A stretch of 64,000 bases of DNA from JABGQS01 sp963666505 (GTDB lineage: Bacteria > Bacillota > Clostridia > Christensenellales > SZUA-584), in assembly GCA_963666505.2 (NCBI GenBank), contig CAXXXL010000005.1, positions 1 to 64,000 of the forward strand, written 5' to 3'. The notes under the pieces were generated by a model, which was not told where the DNA came from, did not search any database, and was given only the letters and a program-made list of their open reading frames with translations. Numbering within the stretch: the stretch's first letter is position 1; every line of letters starts with the position of its first letter. Shown here piece by piece: positions 46,232 through 55,225 of this stretch. The translations under genes were made by a program, and so were the position numbers.

Positions 46232-47161
46232 ATGAATAAGAACAGAACAAGAGAAGGATTCACTTTGGTGGAGATTATAGTAGTTGTAGCGGTTTTAGTT
46301 ATCCTTGCAAGTGTAGCTATACCAAACTTCGTTTTTATATCTAGCAAAGCTGCTATTACAACTGACATTGCGAACTTAAGGATTTTAAATAATGCAACAC
46401 AGTATTATAAAATAACAAAAAATATAAAAAGCGAAGATATTTTCAATGGAATAGGTTCTGATTTAGATAGGATAATAAAACTCATTAATGAGGGATACTT
46501 GGCAGAAGAAATTGAAACACAAAAAAACGACACCTTTTTTTATTGGAACGTTGCTTCCCAGAAATGGTTATATAGCTTACTAGAATTAACAGAAACACCG
46601 CTTCCAAGTTATCTTTTTAGCGGACTCGATTATGAGAATTATTTGTATACTGGTAATTGGGATAATAGTAAAGAAGGGTTCTCTTCAAGGTATGGATTGC
46701 TTTTTATGGATAACAATAAGGATGAATATACTATTTCAACTAAAGCACAGCTTGCTGAAGGTACATATGGTGGATACGGGATCTTATTTGAAACTTCTCT
46801 AGTTGATGAAGATCATGACTCAGGTTATGTACTTCAATTCGATAGAGGGTACAATGCTATAATCATAAGGCCAAGAAATAACGGAAATGAAGAAAGCCCT
46901 GTACTCGTATTAAGAAACAGCGATTGCCCCTTGATTCCTGAAAACAAAGAAGATGATTGGTGGAGCCAAGAACATGAAATAACCTTGCAAGTGAACAATA
47001 TCGATACGGATTCTGGCAATAAAGAGTTGAGCGTCTGGATTGATAACGATTCGATTTTAGATGATTGGTATTTTGAGAGCAACACTGAAAGTGAAAACAA
47101 TTATACGGGGTTTAGGTCTTGGGGAGTAGAAACTACATACAAAGAAATGGATATAGAATAA
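46232..47161 (+). CDS. Orphan type IV prepilin-like protein with a C-terminal jelly-roll-like domain
   Basis: 309 residues with GAGG upstream. The N-terminus has the class III/type IV prepilin signal REGFTLVEIIVVVAVLVI: cleavage after Gly, Glu at +5, then a hydrophobic helix. Residues about 130-309 form a beta-rich domain (GLLFMDNNKDEYTIS, YGGYGILFETS, YVLQFDRGYNAIIIRPR, and a final WGVETTYKEMDIE) similar to LamG/DUF1080 sandwiches. No prepilin peptidase, ATPase or platform gene is in the window, so assembly machinery must lie elsewhere. It may be a minor pilin or adhesive tip subunit. Confidence 0.75.
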   Translation: MNKNRTREGFTLVEIIVVVAVLVILASVAIPNFVFISSKAAITTDIANLRILNNATQYYKITKNIKSEDIFNGIGSDLDRIIKLINEGYLAEEIETQKNDTFFYWNVASQKWLYSLLELTETPLPSYLFSGLDYENYLYTGNWDNSKEGFSSRYGLLFMDNNKDEYTISTKAQLAEGTYGGYGILFETSLVDEDHDSGYVLQFDRGYNAIIIRPRNNGNEESPVLVLRNSDCPLIPENKEDDWWSQEHEITLQVNNIDTDSGNKELSVWIDNDSILDDWYFESNTESENNYTGFRSWGVETTYKEMDIE

Positions 47162-47409
47162 ATATGTGTCAGTATACAAAGAAATACAAATAAGAAATCA
47201 CTTTCCAATGAAGAGATACGATATATATTATGTATAAGTTATTGTTATATGCTATATATTGTGGTATCATAAATAATATTTTTAAATAATTATATTAGCG
47301 TTATATTTATACAGACTTCCGGAGTAAAAGCAAAAAGATTTCAATTTTAGGTAGATCATATATATTTTTTGAAGAATGGTATCAAATATTTTGATAGCGG
47401 GGTTGAAAA
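47162..47409. other. AT-rich intergenic sequence
   Basis: No gene, hairpin or clear promoter is identified after the prepilin gene up to the short frame at 47410. Confidence 0.3.
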
Positions 47410-47593
47410 ATGCTTAAGCACATGTGTGTTTTGGTTAAAATACTTATTTCATTTTTAATTTTTTTTATTATATTTATTGAACTGCCCCCAAAGTTTAGTC
47501 CGAAACGATTTTGTAATAGATGAGTACGGAGATTGTGAAAGAGATTATATTTTTTGTGTAATTGAAAATGGCGCAATTGTTAAATTGGATTAA
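47410..47593 (+). pseudogene. Possible small membrane protein gene split by a frameshift
   Basis: ATG at 47410 opens 37 codons with a hydrophobic segment (ILISFLIFFIIFIELP) and stops at 47521. One frame over, from about 47497, another 32 codons (LVRNDFVIDEYGD...ENGAIVKLD) run to a stop at 47591. A one-base change at the CCCCCAAAG run near 47485-47493 would join them into a protein of about 62 residues. No family is recognised and neither half has a strong ribosome binding site, so this is tentative. Confidence 0.2.
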
Positions 47594-47652
47594 ATAGCAT
47601 ACTGATATAATTCTTATTTCAAATGAGTGGTCAAATATAGGAGGGATATTAC

Positions 47653-47730
47653 ATGTCAAAAATTCTCGTTGTTGATGATGAAAAAAGTATCAGGAGCACT
47701 TTTGAAATATTTCTTGTAAAAGAAGCCAAA
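47653..47730 (+). pseudogene. Response regulator 5' fragment, cut off by an IS1595-type element
   Basis: ATG at 47653 follows GGAGGG. The first 26 residues (KILVVDDEKSIRSTFEIF) match the HD-GYP regulator at 12176 almost residue for residue (KILVVDDEQSIRATFEIF). After Glu-Ala-Lys the homology ends and transposase sequence begins in another frame. Only the first strand, helix and acidic pair of the receiver remain. Confidence 0.8.
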
Positions 47731-48529
47731 TGGCTTTATCTGCCCCAGATGTGGTTGCAGAGAATATTATCAGATTGCAACACGAAAAAAGTATCAATGC
47801 AAAAACTGCCGATACCAGACATCTGTTACTGCCGGTACTGTAATGGATAGAAGCCATCTAGACCTGCGAATTTGGATATGGGCGATTTATCTGGTCGCAC
47901 GAGATAAACGGGGATATTCTGCAAAGCAACTTTCTATTGAATTGAACCTACCGTATAATACTGCTTGGTTTCTACTTCATCGTATTCGGAAAGCAATGGC
48001 GCAGCGGGATGACAATTACGTGCTCAGCGGCATCGTCGAATTGGACGATACATACTTCGGGAAAGCGAAAAAAGGCGGTAAAAGGGGTCGTGGAACCGTG
48101 AAAACTAAGGTTCTGGTGGCATTATCCAAGGATGAGGACGGTAATCCGCAATTTGTTAAAATGCAGGTTGTTCCAAATCTTAAAGGAAAGACACTTGGCA
48201 AGTTTGCTAAGTGTTCAATCGCTGAGGGTTCTGTCGTTTAGAGTGATGCTTATCGCAGTTATCGAAAGCCATTAGCCGAGAAATATCTGCACGATTATCA
48301 GGTTTTCGATGCGGATTCCGATATGCTGCACTGGCTGCATATTATCATTGGAAACGCCAAAGCGTTTGTGCTCGGTACGTTTCATGGCTTAGGGAAAAAG
48401 CATCTGCAAAGCTATTTGGATGAGTTCTGTTATCGGTTTAATCGTAGGTTTGTACACGGTGAAATATTTAGTAGGTTGGCATGTGCGGTGACAGCTTCAG
48501 CACCTTTGCGGCTTGCTGACTTAACTTAA
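47726..48529 (+). pseudogene. IS1595-family transposase, truncated and with a nonsense codon
   Basis: No start codon is available. The frame begins with a zinc ribbon (CPRCGC ... CKNCRYQ) and the TSVTAGTVMDRSHLDLRIW block typical of IS1595/ISXO2 transposases. The DDE core follows: IVELDDTYFG with the first Asp pair, then an in-frame TAG at 48239-48241 right before SDAYRSY (second Asp). Text continues in frame to AKAFVLGTFHGLGKKHLQSYLDEFCYRFNRR and ends at 48529. Terminal repeats were not found. The element is dead. Confidence 0.8.
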
Positions 48530-48575
48530 TAGCCATGTTAATTAATATAGCATATTTATTAAATATTATTTCAGA

Positions 48576-49613
48576 TCAGAACTTTTTAATTTTTACAGTT
48601 CTATGTGTTGAGGTCACAGATTCTCTTTCGTTAATATTGTTGGATGGCAATACAATATTTGTAAAGGGTTTCTTATTAATAATATTGATTATTGATTTCA
48701 TTGCAATACGACCCATAAAATCTGTGTCAATGCTCAAAGTGCTTAGTGCAGGAGTAATATATCTAGATAACCTTACATCGTCCATACCAAAAAATGAGAT
48801 GTCATAAGGTAAAGAATATCCTTTATCTTTTGCACATTTCATAGCTGTTAAAGCAAACACATCGCTTGCACAGAAAACTGCAGTTGGTATTTTATTTGAT
48901 TTTAGAATGTTTTCCATACAAACGTATGAGGACTCTTCGTCATAAGCACTTGCTTGTATCCAAGTTGGATTTACAGTTAGATCATTATTTTCCAATGCTT
49001 TTTTATATCCGGAAAAAGTGTTCAAATAAAACAATGGATTAGTTTCCATTCCAATAAAAGCGATTGAATTGTGACCTTTCGATATCAAATATTCAACGGA
49101 AGTTTTTGCCGCATTATAATAGTCTATTCGAATATTATTATAATTACAATCTTTATGCTGCGTGTCAACAATTATAAAAGGAATATCCAAGCTGTTTACT
49201 TTTGAGAAAAGACCTTGGCTTGCATCTGATATAAAAATAATTCCATCAACATCCTTTGAACTTATGCTATTAAACAATCTGCTTTCGTTTTTTAAGCAAG
49301 TGATATCCGATAATACAATACTATAGTCGAAATTTACACTTTCATTTAATATACCTTGAAGTATTTCCAAATAAAACATATTGCAAAAAGGGCTTAGGTT
49401 TTGTTTTAAAACTACTTGAACATTAAAACTTTTGCCCAGATTTAATTTTCTTGTATGCGCATTAGGAACAAATCCTTCTCGATCAATAATATCTTTTATG
49501 TGATTTCTGACTTCGTCACTAATTCCTTTTCTATTATTAATTACGAAAGATACTGCCGTAGGTGATACACCGGCTAAATCCGCTATTTCTTTTATTGTAA
49601 TCTTTTTATCCAT
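48576..49613 (-). CDS. LacI-family transcriptional repressor
   Basis: 345 residues. N-terminal helix-turn-helix ITIKEIADLAGVSPTAVSFVINNRKGISDEVR, then the hinge and a periplasmic-binding-type sensor domain with DGIIFISDA, FIIVDTQ, FIGMETNP, PTAVFCASD and SFFGMDDVRLSRY. It is divergent from the catabolic island starting at 49757. Two matching palindromes CTAAA-N4-TTTAG lie at 49622 (next to its own start) and at 49720 (just after the island's -10), so it very likely represses both. Confidence 0.93.
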   Translation of the reverse strand: MDKKITIKEIADLAGVSPTAVSFVINNRKGISDEVRNHIKDIIDREGFVPNAHTRKLNLGKSFNVQVVLKQNLSPFCNMFYLEILQGILNESVNFDYSIVLSDITCLKNESRLFNSISSKDVDGIIFISDASQGLFSKVNSLDIPFIIVDTQHKDCNYNNIRIDYYNAAKTSVEYLISKGHNSIAFIGMETNPLFYLNTFSGYKKALENNDLTVNPTWIQASAYDEESSYVCMENILKSNKIPTAVFCASDVFALTAMKCAKDKGYSLPYDISFFGMDDVRLSRYITPALSTLSIDTDFMGRIAMKSIINIINKKPFTNIVLPSNNINERESVTSTHRTVKIKKF

Positions 49614-49621
49614 ATAAAGTC

Positions 49622-49635
49622 CTAAACTAATTTAG
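49622..49635. promoter_or_regulatory. Putative LacI-type operator O2
   Basis: CTAAACTAATTTAG, an inverted repeat CTAAA/TTTAG with a 4-base centre, nine bases upstream of the repressor start; likely autoregulatory. Confidence 0.65.
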
Positions 49636-49687
49636 TATATAGATATCATATAATAAAAAATTAAATAAGTAAATACAAAATTAGCTA

Positions 49688-49716
49688 TTGACAAAACATC
49701 TAAATTTGAATACAAT
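49688..49716 (+). promoter_or_regulatory. Sigma-A promoter of the sugar catabolic island
   Basis: Perfect TTGACA at 49688-49693, 17-base spacer, TACAAT at 49711-49716 (5 of 6). It drives the aminotransferase gene at 49757. Confidence 0.8.
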
Positions 49717-49719
49717 AAA

Positions 49720-49733
49720 CTAAACCACTTTAG
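49720..49733 (+). promoter_or_regulatory. Putative LacI-type operator O1
   Basis: CTAAACCACTTTAG, the same CTAAA-N4-TTTAG palindrome as O2, starting four bases after the -10 and covering the expected transcription start. Bound repressor would block initiation. Confidence 0.7.
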
Positions 49734-49756
49734 TATTTTAGTAAAAGGAGAGAATA

Positions 49757-51019
49757 ATGAAAGAATTAGCATTGAACGGAGGAACTCCAATTAGAACAAA
49801 ACCTTGGCCGCTTATGTACCCAGGGGGGACAGTGTATGACGATCGTGAGGTTGAAGCGGCAATACAAGTAATTAGAGCAAAATCCCCTTTTAGGCATTAT
49901 GGTGTAGACCTTCAAAATAAAACTGATGAACTAGAAATGGCATTTAGCAAATATTTAGGCAACAGATATTCACTTGCAGTTGCAAGCGGATCAACTGCAC
50001 TTACTACTATTCTTGCCTCATTAGGTGTTGGTCCAGGTGATGAAGTTATATTGCCAACACTTCTTTGGATTTCAGATGCTAATTCTGTTATGTGGTTGCG
50101 AGCGATGCCTGTTTTCTGTGATATCGATGAAACTTGGAATTTAGATGCTGAACAACTAGAAAAATTAATTACACCACGAACAAAAGCAATTATTGCTATA
50201 CACATGGCTGGTAGTGCTGCAGATATGCCTGCTATTATGAAGGTTGCAAATAGTCATCAAATACCTGTCGTAGAGGATTGTTGTCAAGCTTCCGGAGGTT
50301 CGATTGGTACAAAAAAACTAGGGTCTTTTGGCGACATTGCTGCGTTTAGTTTACAATACAATAAAAATTTAACGTCAGGAGAAGGAGGGCTTATATCAAC
50401 AAATGATGAAAAGCTGTATAGGGCCTGTAAATGTTTTTCGGATGTTGGGTTTGAACGTGATGTAGATGGGGTTTCAAAGCCTCTAAACTCACCATTTGAG
50501 AGTTATGGTATAGGCTGCCGTATGGATGAAATTAGGGGAGCGATAGGTCTTGAGCAACTAAAAAAGCTTGATAATATATGCTCATTAATGAGAACAAGAC
50601 AGATATCAATAAAAGAAAAACTTAGTAGCATAGAAGGTCTTTCATTTAGAAAACAAATCGACCCACAGGGTGATTCAGGTGCTGCGCTAGGATGGCTTAT
50701 GGATACGTCAAATTTAGCTGAGAAATTCCGAAAAGCAATTCAGGCTGAGGGAATACCGGTAACAACTGCGCCGGGCGGAATACATCAATTTCGCAATATT
50801 TCAACGCTCTTCGATAAAGTACCTGTAACAAGCGCAAATTGTCCTTGGAGCTGTCCGTTTAATGAAGAGTGTTCACAGGAACTAAGGCCAGACATGTTCC
50901 CGAAAAGTGATGATATTTTAGATCGTTCGTGTATGTTGTATCTACCGCCTATTATGACTGACGAAGATGAAGATGACGCAGTCACTGCAATAAAAAAGGT
51001 ATCTGAGAAGTTGTTGTAA
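49757..51019 (+). CDS. DegT/DnrJ/EryC1/StrS-family PLP-dependent aminotransferase
   Basis: 420 residues with AAAAGGAGAG upstream. The family pattern is complete: LAVASGSTALTTIL (phosphate cradle), DEVILPTLLWISDANSV, VVEDCCQASGG and the PLP-lysine loop FSLQYNKNLTSGEGG near residue 200. The opening LALNGGTPIRTKPWP resembles scyllo-inosose/keto-sugar aminotransferases. It is the first gene under the LacI-controlled promoter, ahead of a sugar importer and an IolG-like dehydrogenase. An amino-inositol or amino-sugar pathway, degradative or biosynthetic, fits that context. Substrate assignment is inference. Confidence 0.88.
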   Translation: MKELALNGGTPIRTKPWPLMYPGGTVYDDREVEAAIQVIRAKSPFRHYGVDLQNKTDELEMAFSKYLGNRYSLAVASGSTALTTILASLGVGPGDEVILPTLLWISDANSVMWLRAMPVFCDIDETWNLDAEQLEKLITPRTKAIIAIHMAGSAADMPAIMKVANSHQIPVVEDCCQASGGSIGTKKLGSFGDIAAFSLQYNKNLTSGEGGLISTNDEKLYRACKCFSDVGFERDVDGVSKPLNSPFESYGIGCRMDEIRGAIGLEQLKKLDNICSLMRTRQISIKEKLSSIEGLSFRKQIDPQGDSGAALGWLMDTSNLAEKFRKAIQAEGIPVTTAPGGIHQFRNISTLFDKVPVTSANCPWSCPFNEECSQELRPDMFPKSDDILDRSCMLYLPPIMTDEDEDDAVTAIKKVSEKLL

Positions 51020-51130
51020 TGTTTGGTGGTTGTTGTATTCCGAAATCATTAAGAAGGAAAGTTTTTATTGAACAAGGTATAGTATTAAAGCTTCCAAAAA
51101 TGGAAGAAAAAATAACAGGAGGAAATTAAA

Positions 51131-52294
51131 ATGAAAAAGATTTTATTGGTTGTTCTGTGCGCAATACTTGCTGCTTCGCTATTTACAGTAGTTGGTTGTA
51201 AATCGGAAGTGCCCGCAGAAACCGGCGAGGAAGTGTCCGCAGAAACCGGCGAGGAAGTGTCCGCAGAAACCAGCGAGGAAGTGTCCGCAGAAAGTGAACA
51301 GGGGAAACCATTGGTTGCGTTCCTGATGCCCACAAAAGAGCAGACGCTATGGGCATCACAGGGTGATAGACTTACCGCAGCATTCGAGGGGGCAGGATAC
51401 CCGACAATTATTGAATTCGCTGAGGATGATATTGCTCGTCAAGTATCACAGATAGAAAATGCTGTTTTGCAAGGAGCTAAGTATCTAATAATCGTTAGTG
51501 TGGATTCGTTTGCTTTGTCAAGTGCTGTAGAAAATGCTAGTGCAGCCGGTGCAACGATAATAGCTGATGATAGATTAATAATGGATTCAGAGTCCGTAGA
51601 TTATTACGTTACTTATAATCTTGCAAGGTTAGGTGAATTACAGGGAGAACATATTGAGGAGGAGCTTGGACTAAAGGAAGGAAAGGGACCGTTCAATCTA
51701 GAAATATTCTCAGGGAGCCCAGATGATTCAAACAGTATTTACTTCTATGATAGTGCGATGAGTGTTCTGAAACCGTATATTGACAACGGGCAGCTAGTTG
51801 TTAGGAGTGGGCAAGTTGATATTGAAACAAATAGCATTCTTAAATGGGACAGCGCAACAGCTCAATCCAGAATGGATAATATCTTAAGCGCATATTATTC
51901 GGATGGAGAAAAAGTTGATGCAGTTCTAGCTGCAGCTGATTGTTTATCGCTAGGAGTAATTTCTTCTTTGGATTCATTGGGATATGGACAGGATCCTGAT
52001 CTTCCTTTCCCGCTTGTTACCGGACAGGATTGTGAACTAACTACAGTAAATAATATGATTGAAGGCAAGCAGTCAATGTCTATATTCTTTGACACAAAAG
52101 TATTTGCAGAAAAGGCCTTGAATCTTGTTAATGAACTCGAAGCAGGTCAGGAACCAACAATTGATACTACGTTCGATAACAATATTAAACAGGTACCAAC
52201 AGTATTGTATGACCCAGTTGCTGTAACTGTAGATAATTACGAAGTTTTAATTGAAAGAGGTTTCTATACAGAAGAAGAACTTTCAATGGATTAG
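51131..52294 (+). CDS. ChvE-like multiple-monosaccharide-binding lipoprotein
   Basis: 387 residues with GGAGG upstream. Lipobox VVGC near residue 23, then a repetitive acidic linker (EEVSAET units) to about residue 57. The binding domain follows the ChvE/family 4 layout: VAFLMPTKEQTLWASQGDRL, YLIIVSVDSFALSSAVENA, ADDRLI, FSGSPDDSN and a hinge near LAAADCLSLGVISSL. Together with the following ATPase and permease it makes a ChvE-GguA-GguB-type importer for aldoses such as xylose, arabinose, galactose or glucose. Confidence 0.9.
   Translation: MKKILLVVLCAILAASLFTVVGCKSEVPAETGEEVSAETGEEVSAETSEEVSAESEQGKPLVAFLMPTKEQTLWASQGDRLTAAFEGAGYPTIIEFAEDDIARQVSQIENAVLQGAKYLIIVSVDSFALSSAVENASAAGATIIADDRLIMDSESVDYYVTYNLARLGELQGEHIEEELGLKEGKGPFNLEIFSGSPDDSNSIYFYDSAMSVLKPYIDNGQLVVRSGQVDIETNSILKWDSATAQSRMDNILSAYYSDGEKVDAVLAAADCLSLGVISSLDSLGYGQDPDLPFPLVTGQDCELTTVNNMIEGKQSMSIFFDTKVFAEKALNLVNELEAGQEPTIDTTFDNNIKQVPTVLYDPVAVTVDNYEVLIERGFYTEEELSMD
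51206..51294 (+). repeat. 24-bp in-frame tandem repeat, about 3.7 copies
   Basis: The unit GAAGTGTCCGCAGAAACC plus GGCGAG recurs at 51206, 51230, 51254 and partially at 51278, nearly identical each time. It encodes an eight-residue unit EVSAETGE in the linker between the lipid anchor and the binding domain. Near-identity implies recent slippage expansion. Confidence 0.85.
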
Positions 52295-52316
52295 AATTGA
52301 AAGATATTTGATTAGT

Positions 52317-52352
52317 AGAAGCATATGGCACTTAAAAGTGCCATATGCTTCT
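52317..52352 (+). promoter_or_regulatory. Intercistronic stem-loop between binding protein and ATPase genes (cassette 3)
   Basis: A 17-base perfect stem, AGAAGCATATGGCACTT at 52317-52333 with its complement at 52336-52352, and a two-base loop centre. No T-run follows, so it is more likely an mRNA stabiliser or partial terminator. Confidence 0.7.
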
Positions 52353-52398
52353 CAAATCCTTAGAAAAATTTTATTTTAACTATACTTGGAGGTAAAGG

Positions 52399-53916
52399 AT
52401 GTCTAAGACATTGCTTGAAATGAAAAATATTTCGAAAGAGTTCCCCGGAGTTCTTGCTCTTGATAAAGTGAATTTTAATATAGAAAAAGGCGAGATACAT
52501 GCTTTGGTTGGAGAAAATGGAGCAGGGAAATCTACACTTATGAATATATTAAGCGGTGTTTATTCAAATGGTAATTATACAGGTGAGATTATATTTGAAG
52601 GGCAAAAATATGAGGTTAAAGGAATAAAGCAAAGTGAAGATAGAGGAATCTCAATAATACATCAAGAGTTTACTTTGATACCATATTTAACTATTGCTGA
52701 AAATATTTACATGGGAAATGAGATTCAAAAACACTGTCTGGTGAATTTAGAATTAACTCAAAAAAAAGCAAGTGAACTAATAAAAGTTGTAGGACTGGAA
52801 GAAGACGTTAACACCTTGATAAAAGATATTGGTGTTGGAAAGCAACAACTAGTCGAGATAGCTAAGGCACTTTCCAAGAAAGTAAAATTGTTAATATTAG
52901 ACGAGCCAACGTCTGCTTTAAATATTGATGATAGCAAAAATCTATTAGACTTACTAGTTAAGTTTAAAGATGAAGGTATAACATCTATCTTAATATCTCA
53001 TAAACTTCAAGAAGTCGCAAGAGTTGCTGATAAGATAACAATACTCCGTGATGGCAAGACAATTGAAACTATTGTTGTTAAAAATAAAACGATTTCTGAA
53101 GATAGGATTATTAAAGGTATGGTAGGACGAGATTTGTCAGATATGTTTCCAAAGCGCAAAAATAAGATTGGGGATGTTTTTTTTGAAGTTAAAGATTGGA
53201 CAGCTTATCATCCGTTAAATACAGAGCGTAGAGTCTCTGAAAATATAAATTTATATGTTAGATCAGGTGAAGTGATTGGGATAGCTGGATTAATGGGAGC
53301 AGGAAGAACAGAGTTAGCTATGGGCATATTCGGAAAATCCTATGGAACTAATATTACTGGTGAAGTTTATAAAAGAGGCAAAAAGATAGATGTGAACACA
53401 GTAGGAAAAGCAATAAAAAACGGAATTGCATATATTTCAGAAGATAGAAAAGGATTAGGATTGATAGTAAATAACAGCGTTAAGAATAATATTACATTAT
53501 CTAATTTAAAAAGAATATCAAAGAATAATGTTATCAATGAAAATGAGGAAATTATTTCTGCAAACGAAGCTGTTGAAGCTTTTAAAATCAAGTGTACCTC
53601 TATTGTTCAGGAAGTTAGGAGCTTAAGCGGCGGTAATCAACAAAAGGTTGTATTAGCAAAATGGCTGTTCTGTGATTCTGACTTATATATTATGGATGAA
53701 CCTACGAGGGGTATTGATGTAGGAGCCAAGCATGATATCTATGAATTAATAAATGATTTAGCTATGGCAGGCAAAGCAATAATATTTATTTCATCTGAGC
53801 TTCAAGAAGTACTGGGGGTATGTGATAGATTATATGTTATGAATAGTGGGAAACTGGTAGGGGAATTAGATAAGAATAATGCCAGCCAAGAAAAAATAAT
53901 GAAACTATTAGTATAA
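52399..53916 (+). CDS. GguA/MglA-type sugar ABC transporter ATPase (cassette 3)
   Basis: 505 residues with GGAGG upstream. Domain 1: GENGAGKST, LLILDEPTSAL. Domain 2: GLMGAGRTE, LSGGNQQK, LYIMDEPTRGID. The SGVYSNGNYTGEIIFEG insertion after the first Walker A is characteristic of multiple-monosaccharide (GguA/XylG) ATPases and separates it from the other two ATPases here. Its codons are markedly more AT-rich than those of cassettes 1 and 2. Confidence 0.95.
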   Translation: MSKTLLEMKNISKEFPGVLALDKVNFNIEKGEIHALVGENGAGKSTLMNILSGVYSNGNYTGEIIFEGQKYEVKGIKQSEDRGISIIHQEFTLIPYLTIAENIYMGNEIQKHCLVNLELTQKKASELIKVVGLEEDVNTLIKDIGVGKQQLVEIAKALSKKVKLLILDEPTSALNIDDSKNLLDLLVKFKDEGITSILISHKLQEVARVADKITILRDGKTIETIVVKNKTISEDRIIKGMVGRDLSDMFPKRKNKIGDVFFEVKDWTAYHPLNTERRVSENINLYVRSGEVIGIAGLMGAGRTELAMGIFGKSYGTNITGEVYKRGKKIDVNTVGKAIKNGIAYISEDRKGLGLIVNNSVKNNITLSNLKRISKNNVINENEEIISANEAVEAFKIKCTSIVQEVRSLSGGNQQKVVLAKWLFCDSDLYIMDEPTRGIDVGAKHDIYELINDLAMAGKAIIFISSELQEVLGVCDRLYVMNSGKLVGELDKNNASQEKIMKLLV

Positions 53917-53932
53917 AGGGAGGACAGAAGAC

Positions 53933-55120
53933 GTGAAGAAAAAGATTAAAGAAGGTATTTTAAAAGGGAATTTAAGACAATACAGCATGGTTTTGGCCCT
54001 TGTTCTTATTCTCATTCTATTTTATTTCATAACAGATGGTATGACATTAAAACCTCTCAATGTTACCAACTTAATACTTCAGAATGGATATATTCTTATT
54101 TTAGCGATTGGTATGTTACCAGTAATAATAACAGCTAGAATTGATTTATCGGTAGGTTCGATTGTTGCATTTGTTGGCGCAGTAGCAGCAATATTAACTG
54201 TTAACTATAAAATGTCTTTCTTACCTGTAGTAGTAATTAGTTTGGCATCAGGTGCGTTAATTGGCGCTTGGCAGGGATTCTGGACCGCATATTTAAACAT
54301 TCCAGCTTTTATCACAACACTCTCTTCAATGTTGGTATTTAGAGGCTTAACAATTGCGGTTCTTGATGGTCGCTCTATTGGTCCATTAGGTGATGATTTT
54401 AGAGCAATTAGCAACAGTTTCATACCTGATATTGGAAGTGGAATAAATTTGTTTGGCATTCAACTAAATTTATTAGCTATCTTAGCGGGTTTGATTATTT
54501 GTGTATTTATAGTTTTTTCTCAAATTTCGAAAAGAAGATCAGCAAGTAAATATAAATTTGAAATTTCAGGTATTCTAGTTTTTATTATTAAACTAGTTAT
54601 AATTTGCGGAGCAGTCATATTGTTCTTCTATTTTCTTGCAGCATATAATGGGATACCGACATTATTGATATTGTTAATTGCTTTAGCTCTATTGTATTCA
54701 TTTATTACAAGAAGAACAGTAATTGGGAGACGCATTTATGCAATAGGAGGGAATGAAGCTGCAGCAAAATTATCAGGGATAAATACTAAGAGAATAGTTT
54801 TTTTAACATTTGTAAATATTGGAGTATTGTCGGCGATAGCCGGCATTGTATTTGCAGCTCGACTAAATGCTGGCACTCCAAAAGCCGGAACTGGCTTTGA
54901 GCTTGATGCAATTGCTTCTTGCTTCATTGGTGGCGCATCGATACATGGCGGTACTGGAACTGTTATGGGTGCTATAATTGGTTGCCTAATAATGGGCATT
55001 ATGAATAATGGTATGTCTATTATGGGGATTTCAGTAGACTACCAACAAGCAATAAAAGGTTTAGTAATATTAATAGCAGTTGCTATAGATATGGTTGCAA
55101 AAAATAAAAAAGCAATTTGA
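53933..55120 (+). CDS. GguB-type multiple monosaccharide ABC transporter permease (cassette 3)
   Basis: 395 residues from a GTG start with AAAGGGAGG nine bases upstream. About eleven membrane segments. Family marks are ITARIDLSVGSIVAFVGA near residue 65, IPAFITTLSSMLVFRGLT near 125 and CFIGGASIHGGTGTVMGA near 330. It is longer than RbsC permeases by an extra mid-protein membrane pair, as in GguB and XylH. Confidence 0.94.
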   Translation: MKKKIKEGILKGNLRQYSMVLALVLILILFYFITDGMTLKPLNVTNLILQNGYILILAIGMLPVIITARIDLSVGSIVAFVGAVAAILTVNYKMSFLPVVVISLASGALIGAWQGFWTAYLNIPAFITTLSSMLVFRGLTIAVLDGRSIGPLGDDFRAISNSFIPDIGSGINLFGIQLNLLAILAGLIICVFIVFSQISKRRSASKYKFEISGILVFIIKLVIICGAVILFFYFLAAYNGIPTLLILLIALALLYSFITRRTVIGRRIYAIGGNEAAAKLSGINTKRIVFLTFVNIGVLSAIAGIVFAARLNAGTPKAGTGFELDAIASCFIGGASIHGGTGTVMGAIIGCLIMGIMNNGMSIMGISVDYQQAIKGLVILIAVAIDMVAKNKKAI

Positions 55121-55225
55121 TAAAAATAATAGATAAAAGAAGTAAAAGAATTTATTGTTTTAATCAATAAGGAGTATAAAGAAAAATAGAGAGTTATTTA
55201 CTAAAAATAAAATAGAGGTTAATAA

